DNA of 64,000 bases from Pseudomonas weihenstephanensis (GTDB taxonomy: Bacteria; Pseudomonadota; Gammaproteobacteria; Pseudomonadales; Pseudomonadaceae), in the NCBI RefSeq assembly GCF_001043055.1, contig NZ_JYLF01000005.1, forward strand, positions 341,643 through 405,642. Direction: 5' to 3'. The notes under the pieces were generated by a model that was not told where the DNA came from, did no database searches, and saw nothing but the letters and a program-made list of their open reading frames with translations. A program made the translations under genes and the position numbers. Shown here piece after piece: positions 9,584-18,895 of the stretch. How positions within the stretch are numbered: position 1 is the stretch's first letter; each line of letters begins with the position of its first letter.

Positions 9584-9994
9584 TTACCCCGGCATGCAGG
9601 TGAAGTCGGCTGTATGGGCGACTTCCTTGCCGGATGAGTCCATCAGCGTCGCACTGATTTCAGGCCCCAGGCTCGATTCGATCAGCTGGTAATGCTCCCC
9701 CGCCTTGAACGCCGGGTATTTCACATCGCCTTGGCAATCCACCTGATTCTGGTCGCCGGTCGCGCCTTCGTACAGGGTCACGTCCAGCCGATGGGCGCCT
9801 GGCGTGACTTCAAAATAACGGCCGTCACGGGTGTTTTTCCCGTCCACCCGTTCGGCCATCAGGTCGCTGGTGCCTTCTTCTTTCAGGCCGATCCAGGCTT
9901 GAGCCGGGTCTTGCTTGGGCATCGGCCCCGCGCAGGCCGATAGCAACAGAACCAGACTCAGGGAGGGAATCAAAAGCAGCGGTTTAACAGTCAT
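9584..9994 (-). CDS. Hypothetical lipoprotein
   Basis: The 136-residue product starts MTVKPLLLIPSLSLVLLLSA and has a lipobox LLSAC, so lipidation at Cys22-23 is expected. The mature part contains two further cysteines (VDCQGD and FTCMPG) that could form a disulphide, and a segment GAHRLDVTLYEG typical of small beta-rich envelope proteins. The longer frame to 10012 adds six residues without a better ribosome-binding site. It is convergent with the MocR gene. Function unknown. Confidence 0.75.
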   Translation of the reverse strand: MTVKPLLLIPSLSLVLLLSACAGPMPKQDPAQAWIGLKEEGTSDLMAERVDGKNTRDGRYFEVTPGAHRLDVTLYEGATGDQNQVDCQGDVKYPAFKAGEHYQLIESSLGPEISATLMDSSGKEVAHTADFTCMPG

Positions 9995-10219
9995 CGCAGA
10001 CGAGCCTCGCAAAGAGCATTCAAAAGGTGCGACAGGCTCAACCCCGACCCGTCGAATAGGTCGTAAGCTTGGCGGCCATCGCGTACCGCGCCAAATGAAT
10101 GAAAGTGAAGGGATTTTCAGCCCTTACCTAAAGGATCCTTCACGTTACTGAAAGCTGATCGTTAGGTGCCAACAGCAAGACTGCCGGGGTTTGCAATTCC
10201 ACTCCTCGGAGGTTCAGGC

Positions 10220-13200
10220 ATGCTCGGGCTGGTAAAGACCGCACTGCACAAGCCCTACACGTTTATCGTGTTGGCGATTTTCATCTGCATCATTGGGCCG
10301 TTGGCCGCCGTGCGTACGCCCACGGATGTGTTCCCGGACATTGGCATTCCCGTGGTCGCTGTGGTGTGGCAGTACACCGGCCTGGCGCCCGCCGACATGG
10401 CGGGCCGGGTGATTTACACCTATGAGCGCTCGCTCAGCACCACGGTCAATGACATCGAGCACATCGAATCGCAGTCGTTGCCCGGCATGGGCATCGTGAA
10501 AATTTTCTTTCAGCCTGGGGTCGATATTCGTACCGCCAACGCGCAAGTGACAGCCGTGTCACAAACCGTACTCAAACAAATGCCGCCCGGCATTACGCCC
10601 CCGCTGATTCTCAATTACAGCGCCTCGACCGTCCCGATATTACAGTTGGCCTTCTCCAGCCCTACGCTCTCCGAAGCGCATATTCGCGATTTGGTGCAGA
10701 ACAACATCCGCTTGCCCCTGAGCGCCCTGCCCGGCCTCGCCATGCCGACGCCGATGGGGGGCAAGCAGCGCCAGATCACCCTTGACCTTGATCCGCAAGC
10801 GCTGGCAGCCAAGGGGCTGTCGGCACAAGACGTGGGCAATGCGCTGGCGGCGCAAAACCAGATCATTCCGGTAGGGACCGTCAAGCTCGGCACCTATGAA
10901 TACACGGTGATGCTCAACAACAGCCCCAAAGCCATCGACGAACTCAACGCGTTGCCGATCAAAACGGTAAATGGCGCACTGATCACCATTGGCCAAGTGG
11001 CGCACGTGCGTGATGGTTCGCCGCCACAAACCAATATCGTGCGCGTGGATGGTCATCGCGCCGTGCTGATGCCGGCCTTGAAAAACGGCAATATTTCGAC
11101 ACTTTCCATTGTCGATGGCATTCGCGCGATGTTGCCGCGCATCAATGAAACCCTACCGCCCTCGCTCAAGACCACGCTGTTGGGCGACGCTTCGGTGTTC
11201 GTTAAACAGTCGGTGGGCAGCGTGGCGCAAGAAGGCATCATTGCCGCGTTATTGACCAGCGCAATGATTCTGCTGTTTCTCGGCAGTTGGCGTTCGACGC
11301 TGATTATTGCGGTGTCGATCCCGTTGGCGGTGCTCTCGGCGATTGCCCTGCTGGCCCTCAGTGGCCAGACCCTGAACGTCATGACCCTCGGCGGGCTGGC
11401 ATTGGCGGTGGGGATATTGGTCGATGATGCGACGGTGACTATCGAGAACATCAACTGGCATCTGGAGCAAGGCAAGTCGGTGCGCGATGCGATTCTCGAT
11501 GGGGCCGCGCAGATTGTCGGCCCGGCGTTTGTGTCGCTGCTGTGTATCTGCATCGTGTTTGTGCCGATGTTCATGTTGCAGGGGATTGCCGGGTATCTGT
11601 TCCGGCCGATGGCCCTGGCGGTCATTTTCGCGATGGGCAGCTCTTTTATTCTGTCGCGCACGCTGGTGCCGACGCTGGCGATGTTTCTGCTCAAGCCCCA
11701 TGCGCCGCAGCCAGGGGCGGGGCAGCACCCGGAAGACGGCTACATCAATCACCACGAAGGTGAGCAGCACAGCAAAAAGCATTCGGCACCGGTGCAGGCG
11801 CTGTTGAATTTCCAGCAAGGTTTCGAGCGCCGTTTTTCGGCGGTGCGTGATGCTTATTACGCTGTGCTGGAGCTGACACTGGCCCATCGCAAACGCTTTT
11901 TGCTGGGGTTCATGGCTTGTGTGCTGTCCTCGTTTGCGCTGCTGCCAAGCTTGGGTCAGGACTTTTTCCCCGCCACCGATGCGGGCGCATTGGCCTTGCA
12001 TGTGCGCTTGCCGCTGGGTACGCGCATCGAAGAAAGCGCTGCCGCCTTCGACCGGATCGAATCGCGGATTCGCGAAATCATCCCGGCTGATCAACTGGAC
12101 AGCATCATCGATAACATCGGGATTCCGTTGAGCGGTATCGACATGGCCTACAGCAGCAGCGGCACCATCGGCCCGCAGGATGGCGATATTCAGGTCACCC
12201 TCAAGGCCGATCACAGCCCGACAGCCGATTACGTGAAGCGCTTGCGTGAAGCCCTGCCCGAAAGCTTCCCCGGCAGCCAGTTCGCCTTTATCCCTGCGGA
12301 TATCAGTAGCCAGATTCTTAACTTTGGCTCACCCGCCCCGCTTGACGTGAAAATTTCCGGGCGCGATGACGCCGCCAACCGGGCGTATGCGCTGGCGTTG
12401 CAGCGCCGCTTGCAACATGTGCCGGGAATTGCCGACCTGCGTATCCAACAGTCGGTGGGTTACCCGTCGTTGCAGGTCAATGTGGATCGTCAGCGCGCCA
12501 ATGGCCTGGGCATTACCGAGCGTGATGTGACCAATAGCATGGTCGCGTCGCTGGCCGGCAGCTCTCAAGTTGCGCCAACCTTCTGGCTCAACCCGCAAAA
12601 CGGCGTGTCTTACGGCGTAGTGGCAGCCACGCCGCAATATCGTCTGGACAGCATGCCTGCCCTGGAAGCACTACCGGTGACGGGCAGTAACGGCCAGTCA
12701 CAAATTCTCGGCGGGCTGGCCACGATCAGCCGCGTGCAAAGCCCGGCGGTGATCACCCACTACAACATTCAGCCGACGCTGGACCTGTACGCCAACATTC
12801 AGGGCCGCGACCTGGGATCAGTGGCCGCTGATGTGCAAAAGGTCATTGATGGCGCCGCCGACCTGCGCCCCAAAGGCGCGATCATCAGTTTGCATGGGCA
12901 AATCGATGCCTTGCACGAGGCGTTCAGCGGCCTGAGCTTTGGTTTGCTTGGCGCTGTGGTGCTGATTTACCTGCTGATCGTGGTCAACTTCCAGTCCTGG
13001 GTCGACCCGTTTGTGATCATCACGGCGCTGCCTGCCGCCCTGGCCGGGATTGTGTGGATGCTGTTCTTGAGTGGCACCTCGCTGTCGGTCCCGGCCTTGA
13101 CCGGTGCCATCTTGTGCATGGGGGTGGCCACGGCCAACTCGATTCTGGTGGTGAGCTTCTGTCGCGAACGTCTGGCCGAGCATGGCGACGCGCTCAAGGC

Positions 13201-13438
13201 CGCGCTTGAAGCGGGCTACACACGCTTTCGGCCGGTGTGCATGACCGCATTGGCAATGATGATCGGGATGTTGCCGCTGGCCCTCTCCGAAGAACAAAAT
13301 GCCCCGCTCGGACGCGCCGTGATTGGCGGTCTGATGCTGGCCACCGTCGCCACCCTGCTGTTCGTGCCCGTGGTGTTCAGCCTGGTGCACGGGCGCAACG
13401 AACCCCGCGCTGCTGCTGGAGAAACACCCCATGTCTAA
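10220..13438 (+). CDS. RND efflux transporter permease subunit
   Basis: An inner-membrane proton-driven pump of about 1,072 residues with the RND architecture: an N-terminal helix, periplasmic porter domain, helices 2-6, a second periplasmic domain and six further helices. The proton-relay pair is visible in AVGILVDDATVTIENI. A histidine-rich cytoplasmic loop (NHHEGEQHSKKHS) lies after helix 6. The ATG at 10220 is preceded by GGAGG at ideal spacing; the open frame from 10166 is unlikely to be translated. It is first in a three-gene operon, overlapping the fusion-protein gene by 8 bases. The unusual order (permease, adaptor, outer-membrane factor) and sequence suggest a less-studied HAE1-like clade. 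Substrate unknown. Confidence 0.92.
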   Translation: MLGLVKTALHKPYTFIVLAIFICIIGPLAAVRTPTDVFPDIGIPVVAVVWQYTGLAPADMAGRVIYTYERSLSTTVNDIEHIESQSLPGMGIVKIFFQPGVDIRTANAQVTAVSQTVLKQMPPGITPPLILNYSASTVPILQLAFSSPTLSEAHIRDLVQNNIRLPLSALPGLAMPTPMGGKQRQITLDLDPQALAAKGLSAQDVGNALAAQNQIIPVGTVKLGTYEYTVMLNNSPKAIDELNALPIKTVNGALITIGQVAHVRDGSPPQTNIVRVDGHRAVLMPALKNGNISTLSIVDGIRAMLPRINETLPPSLKTTLLGDASVFVKQSVGSVAQEGIIAALLTSAMILLFLGSWRSTLIIAVSIPLAVLSAIALLALSGQTLNVMTLGGLALAVGILVDDATVTIENINWHLEQGKSVRDAILDGAAQIVGPAFVSLLCICIVFVPMFMLQGIAGYLFRPMALAVIFAMGSSFILSRTLVPTLAMFLLKPHAPQPGAGQHPEDGYINHHEGEQHSKKHSAPVQALLNFQQGFERRFSAVRDAYYAVLELTLAHRKRFLLGFMACVLSSFALLPSLGQDFFPATDAGALALHVRLPLGTRIEESAAAFDRIESRIREIIPADQLDSIIDNIGIPLSGIDMAYSSSGTIGPQDGDIQVTLKADHSPTADYVKRLREALPESFPGSQFAFIPADISSQILNFGSPAPLDVKISGRDDAANRAYALALQRRLQHVPGIADLRIQQSVGYPSLQVNVDRQRANGLGITERDVTNSMVASLAGSSQVAPTFWLNPQNGVSYGVVAATPQYRLDSMPALEALPVTGSNGQSQILGGLATISRVQSPAVITHYNIQPTLDLYANIQGRDLGSVAADVQKVIDGAADLRPKGAIISLHGQIDALHEAFSGLSFGLLGAVVLIYLLIVVNFQSWVDPFVIITALPAALAGIVWMLFLSGTSLSVPALTGAILCMGVATANSILVVSFCRERLAEHGDALKAALEAGYTRFRPVCMTALAMMIGMLPLALSEEQNAPLGRAVIGGLMLATVATLLFVPVVFSLVHGRNEPRAAAGETPHV

Positions 13439-14594
13439 TCAAACACCGTCACGCAAGCGCTTAATGGTACTGGGTATCGGCGGCCTCTCGCTGGCCGCCT
13501 TGCTGGTGGCTAACGGGCTGGCTGCTCGCAGCCGCCATGAACAGGCGGTGGTTCACTGGACTGAAGCGGCCGCGTTGCCCGTGGTAAGTGTGTTTGAACC
13601 GCTGCAAAACGCGCACGGCGACACGCTGCGTTTGCCCGCTCATTTGGAGGCGTGGAGCAAGGCGCCGATTCATGCACGGGTGAGCGGCTATCTGCAAAGC
13701 TGGCAAACCGACATTGGCAGCAAGGTGCAAGCCGGTCAGGTATTGGCCCTGATCGACAGCCCTGATCTGGACCAGCAACTGGCGCAGGCCCGCGCCCATA
13801 AGGCGCAGGAGCAAGCCAACGCCTCACTGGCGGCGACCACCGCCACACGCTGGCAAAACCTGTTGGCTTCGCACTCGGTGTCGCGTCAGGAGGCCGACGA
13901 GAAACTATCGAATGCCGCCGCGGCCAAAGCCAATGCGCAGGCAGCCCAGGCCGATTACGCACGTCTTTTGACACTGGAAGCCTACAAAACCATCCGTGCG
14001 CCTTTCGCTGGCACCATCACCGCGCGCAATACCGACATTGGCCAGTTGATCAAAGCTGACACCGACAGCGACACGCAGTTGTTTGACATCGCCGACACCC
14101 ACCAACTGCGCCTTTACGTGCCGGTGCCGCAAAACTACGCCAGTGTGATCCGCCAGGGGATGCATGTGCAGCTCAGTGTCCCGGAGCACCCGGGCCAAAC
14201 CTTCAGCGCCAGGTTGATCGGTAACTCAACCTCGATTGATCGGCGTTCGGGCACGCTGATGGCACAGTTTGTCGTGCTCAATCCTGATGATGCGCTGATG
14301 CCCGGCGATTACGCCGAAGCCGTGTTATCGATCCCGGCCGATACCCACGGCGTCAGTATTGCGGCCAGCGCCCTGATCTTTCGCGCCCAAGGCACTCAGG
14401 TCGCCCTCCTCGACAGCGCCCACCATGTGCATTTGCAAAGCATCCACATTGGCCTGGATTTAGGCGATCGGCTGGTCATTGATCAAGGGCTCAAACCTGC
14501 TGACACCGTCATCGACAACCCGCCTGACGCCCTGCGCGAGGGTGATGCGGTGAAACTCGCGGACACAGGAGCCTCCCATGCAGCCAAGGCTTAA
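13431..14594 (+). CDS. RND efflux periplasmic adaptor (membrane fusion protein)
   Basis: 387 residues of the HlyD/AcrA type: one N-terminal membrane anchor (residues 8-28), lipoyl half-motifs HARVSGYLQSWQTDIGSKV and IRAPFAGTITARNTDIGQL, and an alanine-rich helical hairpin between them. It connects the pump to the outer-membrane channel. Its start overlaps the permease gene by 8 bases and its end overlaps the outer-membrane factor gene by 17, so the three are almost certainly translationally coupled. Confidence 0.92.
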   Translation: MSNQTPSRKRLMVLGIGGLSLAALLVANGLAARSRHEQAVVHWTEAAALPVVSVFEPLQNAHGDTLRLPAHLEAWSKAPIHARVSGYLQSWQTDIGSKVQAGQVLALIDSPDLDQQLAQARAHKAQEQANASLAATTATRWQNLLASHSVSRQEADEKLSNAAAAKANAQAAQADYARLLTLEAYKTIRAPFAGTITARNTDIGQLIKADTDSDTQLFDIADTHQLRLYVPVPQNYASVIRQGMHVQLSVPEHPGQTFSARLIGNSTSIDRRSGTLMAQFVVLNPDDALMPGDYAEAVLSIPADTHGVSIAASALIFRAQGTQVALLDSAHHVHLQSIHIGLDLGDRLVIDQGLKPADTVIDNPPDALREGDAVKLADTGASHAAKA

Positions 14595-15993
14595 ATGTGC
14601 GTTATTGCTGCTGGTTACGGCGCTACAGGGCTGCTCGTTGGCACCGGCTTATACAGCCCCCTTAATCGACCTGCCCGCGCATTACCGCGAACACAACAGC
14701 GACGGCCCGTGGCACAGCGCGCAGCCCGCCGATCATGTGCCCGAGCAATGGTGGCAGGCGTACCAGGACCCGCGGTTGAACACACTGCAACAGCAACTAC
14801 TCACGGCCAACCCGGACCTTGCAGCGGCGCTGGCGCACGTGGAGGCCTCACAGGCTTACGCCAGCCAGTTGCATGCCGGGTTGTTCCCGCAATTAACCGC
14901 CAGCGCTCAACCCCTTCGTCAGCGTCAATCAGACAACCGCCCACTACGCGGGACGACTCAACCCTCGGTGTACAACAGCATGACGGCCGGGTTTGCACTC
15001 AATGTTGATCTCGATCTGTGGGGCAAAATCCGCAATCAGGTGGCAGCAGGCGATGCTCAGGCGCAGGCCTCGGCTGATGATCTGGCGGTGGCGCGCCTGA
15101 GTCTCCAGCGCCAATTGGCCATCCTCTACGTCCAGCTCGACGGGTTGGATGCGCAACAGCAGATTCTGACCTGCTCTCTGGACGATTACCGCCAGGCCTT
15201 ACAGCTGACCCGCGACCGCTATCAGGGCCAGATAGCGTCTGAACTTGATCTGACGCGCGCCCAAAGCCAACTGGCGCAGGCGCGGGCGCAACTGGACGAT
15301 GTCCGTGGGCAGCGTAATCTGGCCGAACATGCGATCGGCGAACTGGTGGGCCAAGCCGCAAGCGACTTCCACCTGGCCGCCAGCGAAGGCAGCCTCAATA
15401 TGCCCACGCAACCTGCCACTCTGCCCAGTACGTTGTTACAGCGCCGACCTGATATTGCGGCAACTGAGCGCCGGGTGTTTGCGGCCAATGCCGCGATTGG
15501 CGTGGCGAAAGCGGCCTGGTACCCGGATTTCAGCTTGAGCGGGCTGATCGGCGGGCAAACCCAAGGCAGCGGCAATATGTTGGCGGCGAGCAATCGCTTT
15601 TGGGCGTTGGGGCCTTTGATGAATCTGCCCATTTTTGACGGCGGCCGACTGGATGCACAGGAACGACAGGCCAAAGCTGAATTTGAGGAGGCCAGCGCTC
15701 ATTACCGCAGCCAGGTGTTGCGCGCCGTGCGTGAAGTCGAAGACAGCTTGGCCCAGTTGCGCGACTTGCATCTGCAAAGCCTTGACGAACAAGCCGCTGC
15801 CCATGCCGCTCAACAGACTCAAAGCTTGGCCACCCACAGTTACGAGGCTGGCGCCGTGAATTATCTGGATGTAGTGACCGCACAAACGGCTGCATTGCAG
15901 GCACAACGCCAGGTACAAACACTGCGTACCCGGCAATTGCAGGCCAGCGTGCAGTTGCTGACATCGCTGGGCGGTGGGTGGGGAACCCTGTGA
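14578..15993 (+). CDS. RND efflux outer-membrane lipoprotein (NodT/OprM family)
   Basis: 471 residues starting MQPRLKCALLLLVTALQGCS with the lipobox LQGC, so the protein is lipidated at Cys19. TolC-like repeats are present: PEQWWQAYQDPRLNTL near the start, two long helical hairpins, and the family motifs VDLDLWGKIRN, LLQRRPDIAATERRVFAANA and LPIFDGGRLDAQ. It forms the trimeric exit duct of the pump encoded upstream. The gene ends the operon. Confidence 0.93.
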   Translation: MQPRLKCALLLLVTALQGCSLAPAYTAPLIDLPAHYREHNSDGPWHSAQPADHVPEQWWQAYQDPRLNTLQQQLLTANPDLAAALAHVEASQAYASQLHAGLFPQLTASAQPLRQRQSDNRPLRGTTQPSVYNSMTAGFALNVDLDLWGKIRNQVAAGDAQAQASADDLAVARLSLQRQLAILYVQLDGLDAQQQILTCSLDDYRQALQLTRDRYQGQIASELDLTRAQSQLAQARAQLDDVRGQRNLAEHAIGELVGQAASDFHLAASEGSLNMPTQPATLPSTLLQRRPDIAATERRVFAANAAIGVAKAAWYPDFSLSGLIGGQTQGSGNMLAASNRFWALGPLMNLPIFDGGRLDAQERQAKAEFEEASAHYRSQVLRAVREVEDSLAQLRDLHLQSLDEQAAAHAAQQTQSLATHSYEAGAVNYLDVVTAQTAALQAQRQVQTLRTRQLQASVQLLTSLGGGWGTL

Positions 15994-16097
15994 CAGTGGA
16001 GGCTGCTCCCAGCGCTTGCACGCAAAAATAATGCTCCAACCCCCTCCAATAGCGCCGGTTGGCGCTACGCTTAGGCAGCTAACGCCGCTTTGACTGC

Positions 16098-16457
16098 TTA
16101 ATGGGCCGGTTTGCCAGGGGGCAGTTCAATCACTGCGGCTTCAAGATTGTCGAGCTTGGTGGTTAGCCGCGTCAGCTTCTCTTGGGCCTGTTCTTGCGTG
16201 TTGAACGGGCCCAACAGCACATGCTGAACACCTTCATCCACATAAATATAAGAGCTGAAACCATGCTCAAGCAGTCTTGCCGTCAGGTCACTGAGCGCCT
16301 GAGTTTTACCCAATTTCACTTCAACCGCCCATTGGGCAATGGGCGCTTGAACCGTCGATGTTTCAGAAGCAGCTTTAGCCCGTTGAATTTTATCGTTAGA
16401 CTCCTGACCGCAAGCCGTCAAGGCCAATATTGCTGTCATCACGATGACTTTACGCAC
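16098..16457 (-). CDS. SPOR-domain lipoprotein
   Basis: 119 residues with a signal peptide and lipobox (MRKVIVMTAILALTACGQ), followed by a short linker and a SPOR-like domain (WAVEVKLGKTQALSDLTARL, HVLLGPFNTQEQAQEKL). SPOR domains bind denuded peptidoglycan at the division septum. It converges with the efflux operon and is divergent from csrA. Role in cell-wall remodelling is inferred only from the domain. Confidence 0.8.
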   Translation of the reverse strand: MRKVIVMTAILALTACGQESNDKIQRAKAASETSTVQAPIAQWAVEVKLGKTQALSDLTARLLEHGFSSYIYVDEGVQHVLLGPFNTQEQAQEKLTRLTTKLDNLEAAVIELPPGKPAH

Positions 16458-16709
16458 TGCGTTTCCCCTATCTGTTTGAGTGGGTCGATTTTATCACTGG
16501 GGCAGCGGCCTTTGCTCTCCTTGAACAAATCCAATCCGCCCTTATCTAAGGCTCATACACGAGAGTTTCCCTCGCACAGGGAATTAACCCTGTGGCTATG
16601 ACGTCTGTAATGAGCGGCGCATTTATATGCACTTAGCAGTATTCTGTAGCCATGACCGAAGCCGCACCGTCTCAGAGACGTGCCTTACAAAGCCATCAAG
16701 GAGAAAAAA

Positions 16710-16901
16710 ATGCTGATACTCACCCGCAAAGTTGGTGAAAGCATAAACATCGGTGACGATATTACGATCACTATTTTAGGTGTCAGCGGCCAACAGGTCC
16801 GGATCGGCATCAATGCACCGAAAGATGTCGCCGTCCACCGTGAAGAAATCTACCAGCGCATTCAGGCCGGTTTGACAGCATCAGACAAGAACGACCAGTA
16901 A
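16710..16901 (+). CDS. csrA: Carbon storage regulator CsrA/RsmA
   Basis: 63 residues, [20 protein letters not shown], with the RNA-binding [19 protein letters not shown] that defines the CsrA family. It represses or stabilises target mRNAs by binding GGA motifs, controlling secondary metabolism, motility and biofilm formation in pseudomonads. The ATG has a strong AAGGAG site. Pseudomonads usually encode several Csr/Rsm paralogues; which one this is cannot be settled here. An imperfect hairpin (16919-16943) follows the stop. Confidence 0.96.
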   Translation: MLILTRKVGESINIGDDITITILGVSGQQVRIGINAPKDVAVHREEIYQRIQAGLTASDKNDQ

Positions 16902-17200
16902 TAAAACTCCGAGGTATCAGCCCTTGGAGTGAGCGTAAGGGCTGCTCAGCCAGCCCTCCTCTTATTGATTGTGCTTGCTGGCAAACACCCTAACCCCCCA
17001 GTTCCCCCTCCCCTGCGACAAACTGAACCGCCGATCGACTTGACGGTTTCAATGTCTGCGACCACGCTCATTGCTCGCAGCGTCTGTACTCAACCTGACT
17101 CGCTGTGTAACAAGGTGTTAATTATGCAGTCACGCCTTGAGGCCAACTTTTGTGTTCAGCCCTTTGCGGGCTTGAACTGTACAGTCAAGGGATGAAAGAC

Positions 17201-17734
17201 ATGTCTGATTTGATCGTAGTGGGATTTGACGATACCGAGAAAGCTGACCGCGCCTTGACCAAGATGGTGTCACTGAGCAAAGAGCATTTGGTCGAACTGG
17301 AAGACGCCGTCATTGTTGTACGTAACGAAGAAGGCAAGGTTCATATCAAGCAGAGCGTCAATCTGACCGCACTGGGCGCGACCTCGGGCCTGGTTACAGG
17401 GGGGCTTTGGGGGGCGCTGGTGGGACTGTTGTTTCTCAACCCGCTGGCAGGCTTTGCCATCGGCGGTGCCTTGGGTGCTGGCACCGGCGCACTGTCAGGA
17501 TCGTTGAGCGATTACGGGATTGACGACGACTTCATCAAGTCGCTGAGCGAAACCATCCCGAACAACTCCTCGGCTTTGTTCGTGTTATTGCGTAAATTTC
17601 AGCCAGAAAAAGTCTTGAAAGAACTTGAAGACTCAAACTTCAAAGGCAAAGTATTGCGCACCTCCCTGTCGCCCGAGCAAGAACAAAAGCTTCAGGATGC
17701 ACTGTCCAAAACTGACCTGAACAAATCGGTTTAA
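17201..17734 (+). CDS. DUF1269-family membrane-associated protein
   Basis: 177 residues. The N-terminal part (DLIVVGFDDTEKADRALTKM) and acidic core are followed by a glycine-rich hydrophobic hairpin (TGGLWGALVGLLFLNPLAGF then GGALGAGTGALSG), a hallmark of DUF1269. The start MSDLIVVG is preceded by AAGGGA at 8 bases; an ATG nine bases earlier overlaps that site. Family members are often stress-associated, but no molecular function is known. A strong terminator follows. Confidence 0.82.
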   Translation: MSDLIVVGFDDTEKADRALTKMVSLSKEHLVELEDAVIVVRNEEGKVHIKQSVNLTALGATSGLVTGGLWGALVGLLFLNPLAGFAIGGALGAGTGALSGSLSDYGIDDDFIKSLSETIPNNSSALFVLLRKFQPEKVLKELEDSNFKGKVLRTSLSPEQEQKLQDALSKTDLNKSV

Positions 17735-17770
17735 GCCTGCCCTGTAAGGGCTTGCAGAGCACACGACAGT

Positions 17771-17799
17771 CGACCGCCTTCGGGGCGGTCGAGCTTTTT
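17771..17799 (+). terminator. Intrinsic terminator
   Basis: A perfect 8-bp stem CGACCGCC/GGCGGTCG with loop TTCGG is followed by AGCTTTTTA. It lies 36 bases after the DUF1269 stop and just before the convergent ivy stop, so it probably ends the DUF1269 transcript. Confidence 0.85.
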
Positions 17800-17808
17800 A
17801 GCAACACC

Positions 17809-18225
17809 TCAATCCGTTGGATTGTTGTCTGCAAAAGATTTTTTCAGCAGCTTTTTGATCGTTTCATCCGGCATGCCAAGGTATTGCTGGTCAAACGCCT
17901 CGGCATTCTCTGCGCGGACTGACAATAGACCCCACGCGTGTTTTGCGTCAGGGCTGAACACCACATTGAGTTGGTTGTCTGCGCAGTCATGAGGTTTGCA
18001 CATCTGGCCAACCGTGTAGGTTTTACCGTCCACCACTACCTTTTCAACCGGTGCCGCCGTACCCTGCCCCGTGCTCACCCAATCGGGATATGCCAACATG
18101 CCTGCATAAGCTTTTTTGTAAGGCGCCTGGGTCGTCAAGTCCGGTAACCGGCTTTCAGCAGACACACCAGCCACGAAACCCGCCAGCGCCAAACCCAACA
18201 CCACGCGGCTTAATAATTGACTCAT
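17809..18225 (-). CDS. ivy: Ivy-family inhibitor of vertebrate C-type lysozyme
   Basis: 138 residues with a cleavable signal peptide (MSQLLSRVVLGLALAGFVAG, cleavage near VSA-ES). The mature domain carries the Ivy signature CKPHDC inserted in GQMCKPHDCADNQLN, the loop that plugs the lysozyme active site. It acts in the periplasm and protects peptidoglycan. The ATG has AAAGGAG upstream. Convergent with the DUF1269 gene. Confidence 0.92.
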   Translation of the reverse strand: MSQLLSRVVLGLALAGFVAGVSAESRLPDLTTQAPYKKAYAGMLAYPDWVSTGQGTAAPVEKVVVDGKTYTVGQMCKPHDCADNQLNVVFSPDAKHAWGLLSVRAENAEAFDQQYLGMPDETIKKLLKKSFADNNPTD

Positions 18226-18288
18226 CGAGAACGCTCCTTTTGATAAAAAACACCACTTCTTGATGATTGCGATCGGCTCAGCCGAGCC

Positions 18289-18609
18289 TCAGTTCAATCG
18301 CACGGCAGTACCCGTTGCAAATACCACCAACATGCCACCACGCCCTGACGGCATGCTGATTTCAAAATTCACCCCAACGACGGCATCCGCGCGCAACGCA
18401 CCCGCCCGCTCACGAATTTCAGCCGTCACCTCGGCACGTGCCTCTTTAAGCGCGCGCTCCAGCGTTTGCGAGCGCCCACCAAAGAAGTCGCGCATGCCGG
18501 TGAAAAAATCCCGCACAAAATTAATGCCGTGAACCGACTCGGCACTGACCACACCCAGATAGTCAGTAATCTGGCGACCTTCAATACGGTTGGTCGTGGT
18601 AATAATCAT
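18289..18609 (-). CDS. UPF0145/YbjQ-family protein
   Basis: 106 residues starting MIITTTNRIEGRQITDYLGV, with GINFVRDFFTGMRDFFGGRS and DAVVGVNFEI, all typical of the YbjQ (UPF0145, putative heavy-metal-binding) family, which forms pentamers. The start at 18609 follows AAGGAAG; the frame extends upstream without support. Function is unproven in the family. Confidence 0.88.
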   Translation of the reverse strand: MIITTTNRIEGRQITDYLGVVSAESVHGINFVRDFFTGMRDFFGGRSQTLERALKEARAEVTAEIRERAGALRADAVVGVNFEISMPSGRGGMLVVFATGTAVRLN

Positions 18610-18895
18610 TAAAACTTCCTTATGACACTCGAGGTCAAACACCTGCCCTCACTGAGCAGCAGGTTACCTCAGACAGAGCCGCGGCGATTGAGTTCACCTG
18701 TGTCCAATTGCACCGCTCTGCTCTTATGAGTCTGCGGTGTTACTGTAGTGCCCGGCCGGTGATTAGCGACCTTTAAGTCAGGATCTCCACCCATCGCCGC
18801 AAGAATTCGAACCTCTTGCACTTAAGATGCACCCGGCTGATATGAATGTTCTCGCTGCATCAAGTAATTTTTCGACCCGCTCAAGGAAGTCATCC

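Noticed and set aside
16929..17195. Open frame of 88 codons after csrA
   Set aside because: No ribosome-binding site, composition not protein-like, and it overlaps the leader of the DUF1269 gene.
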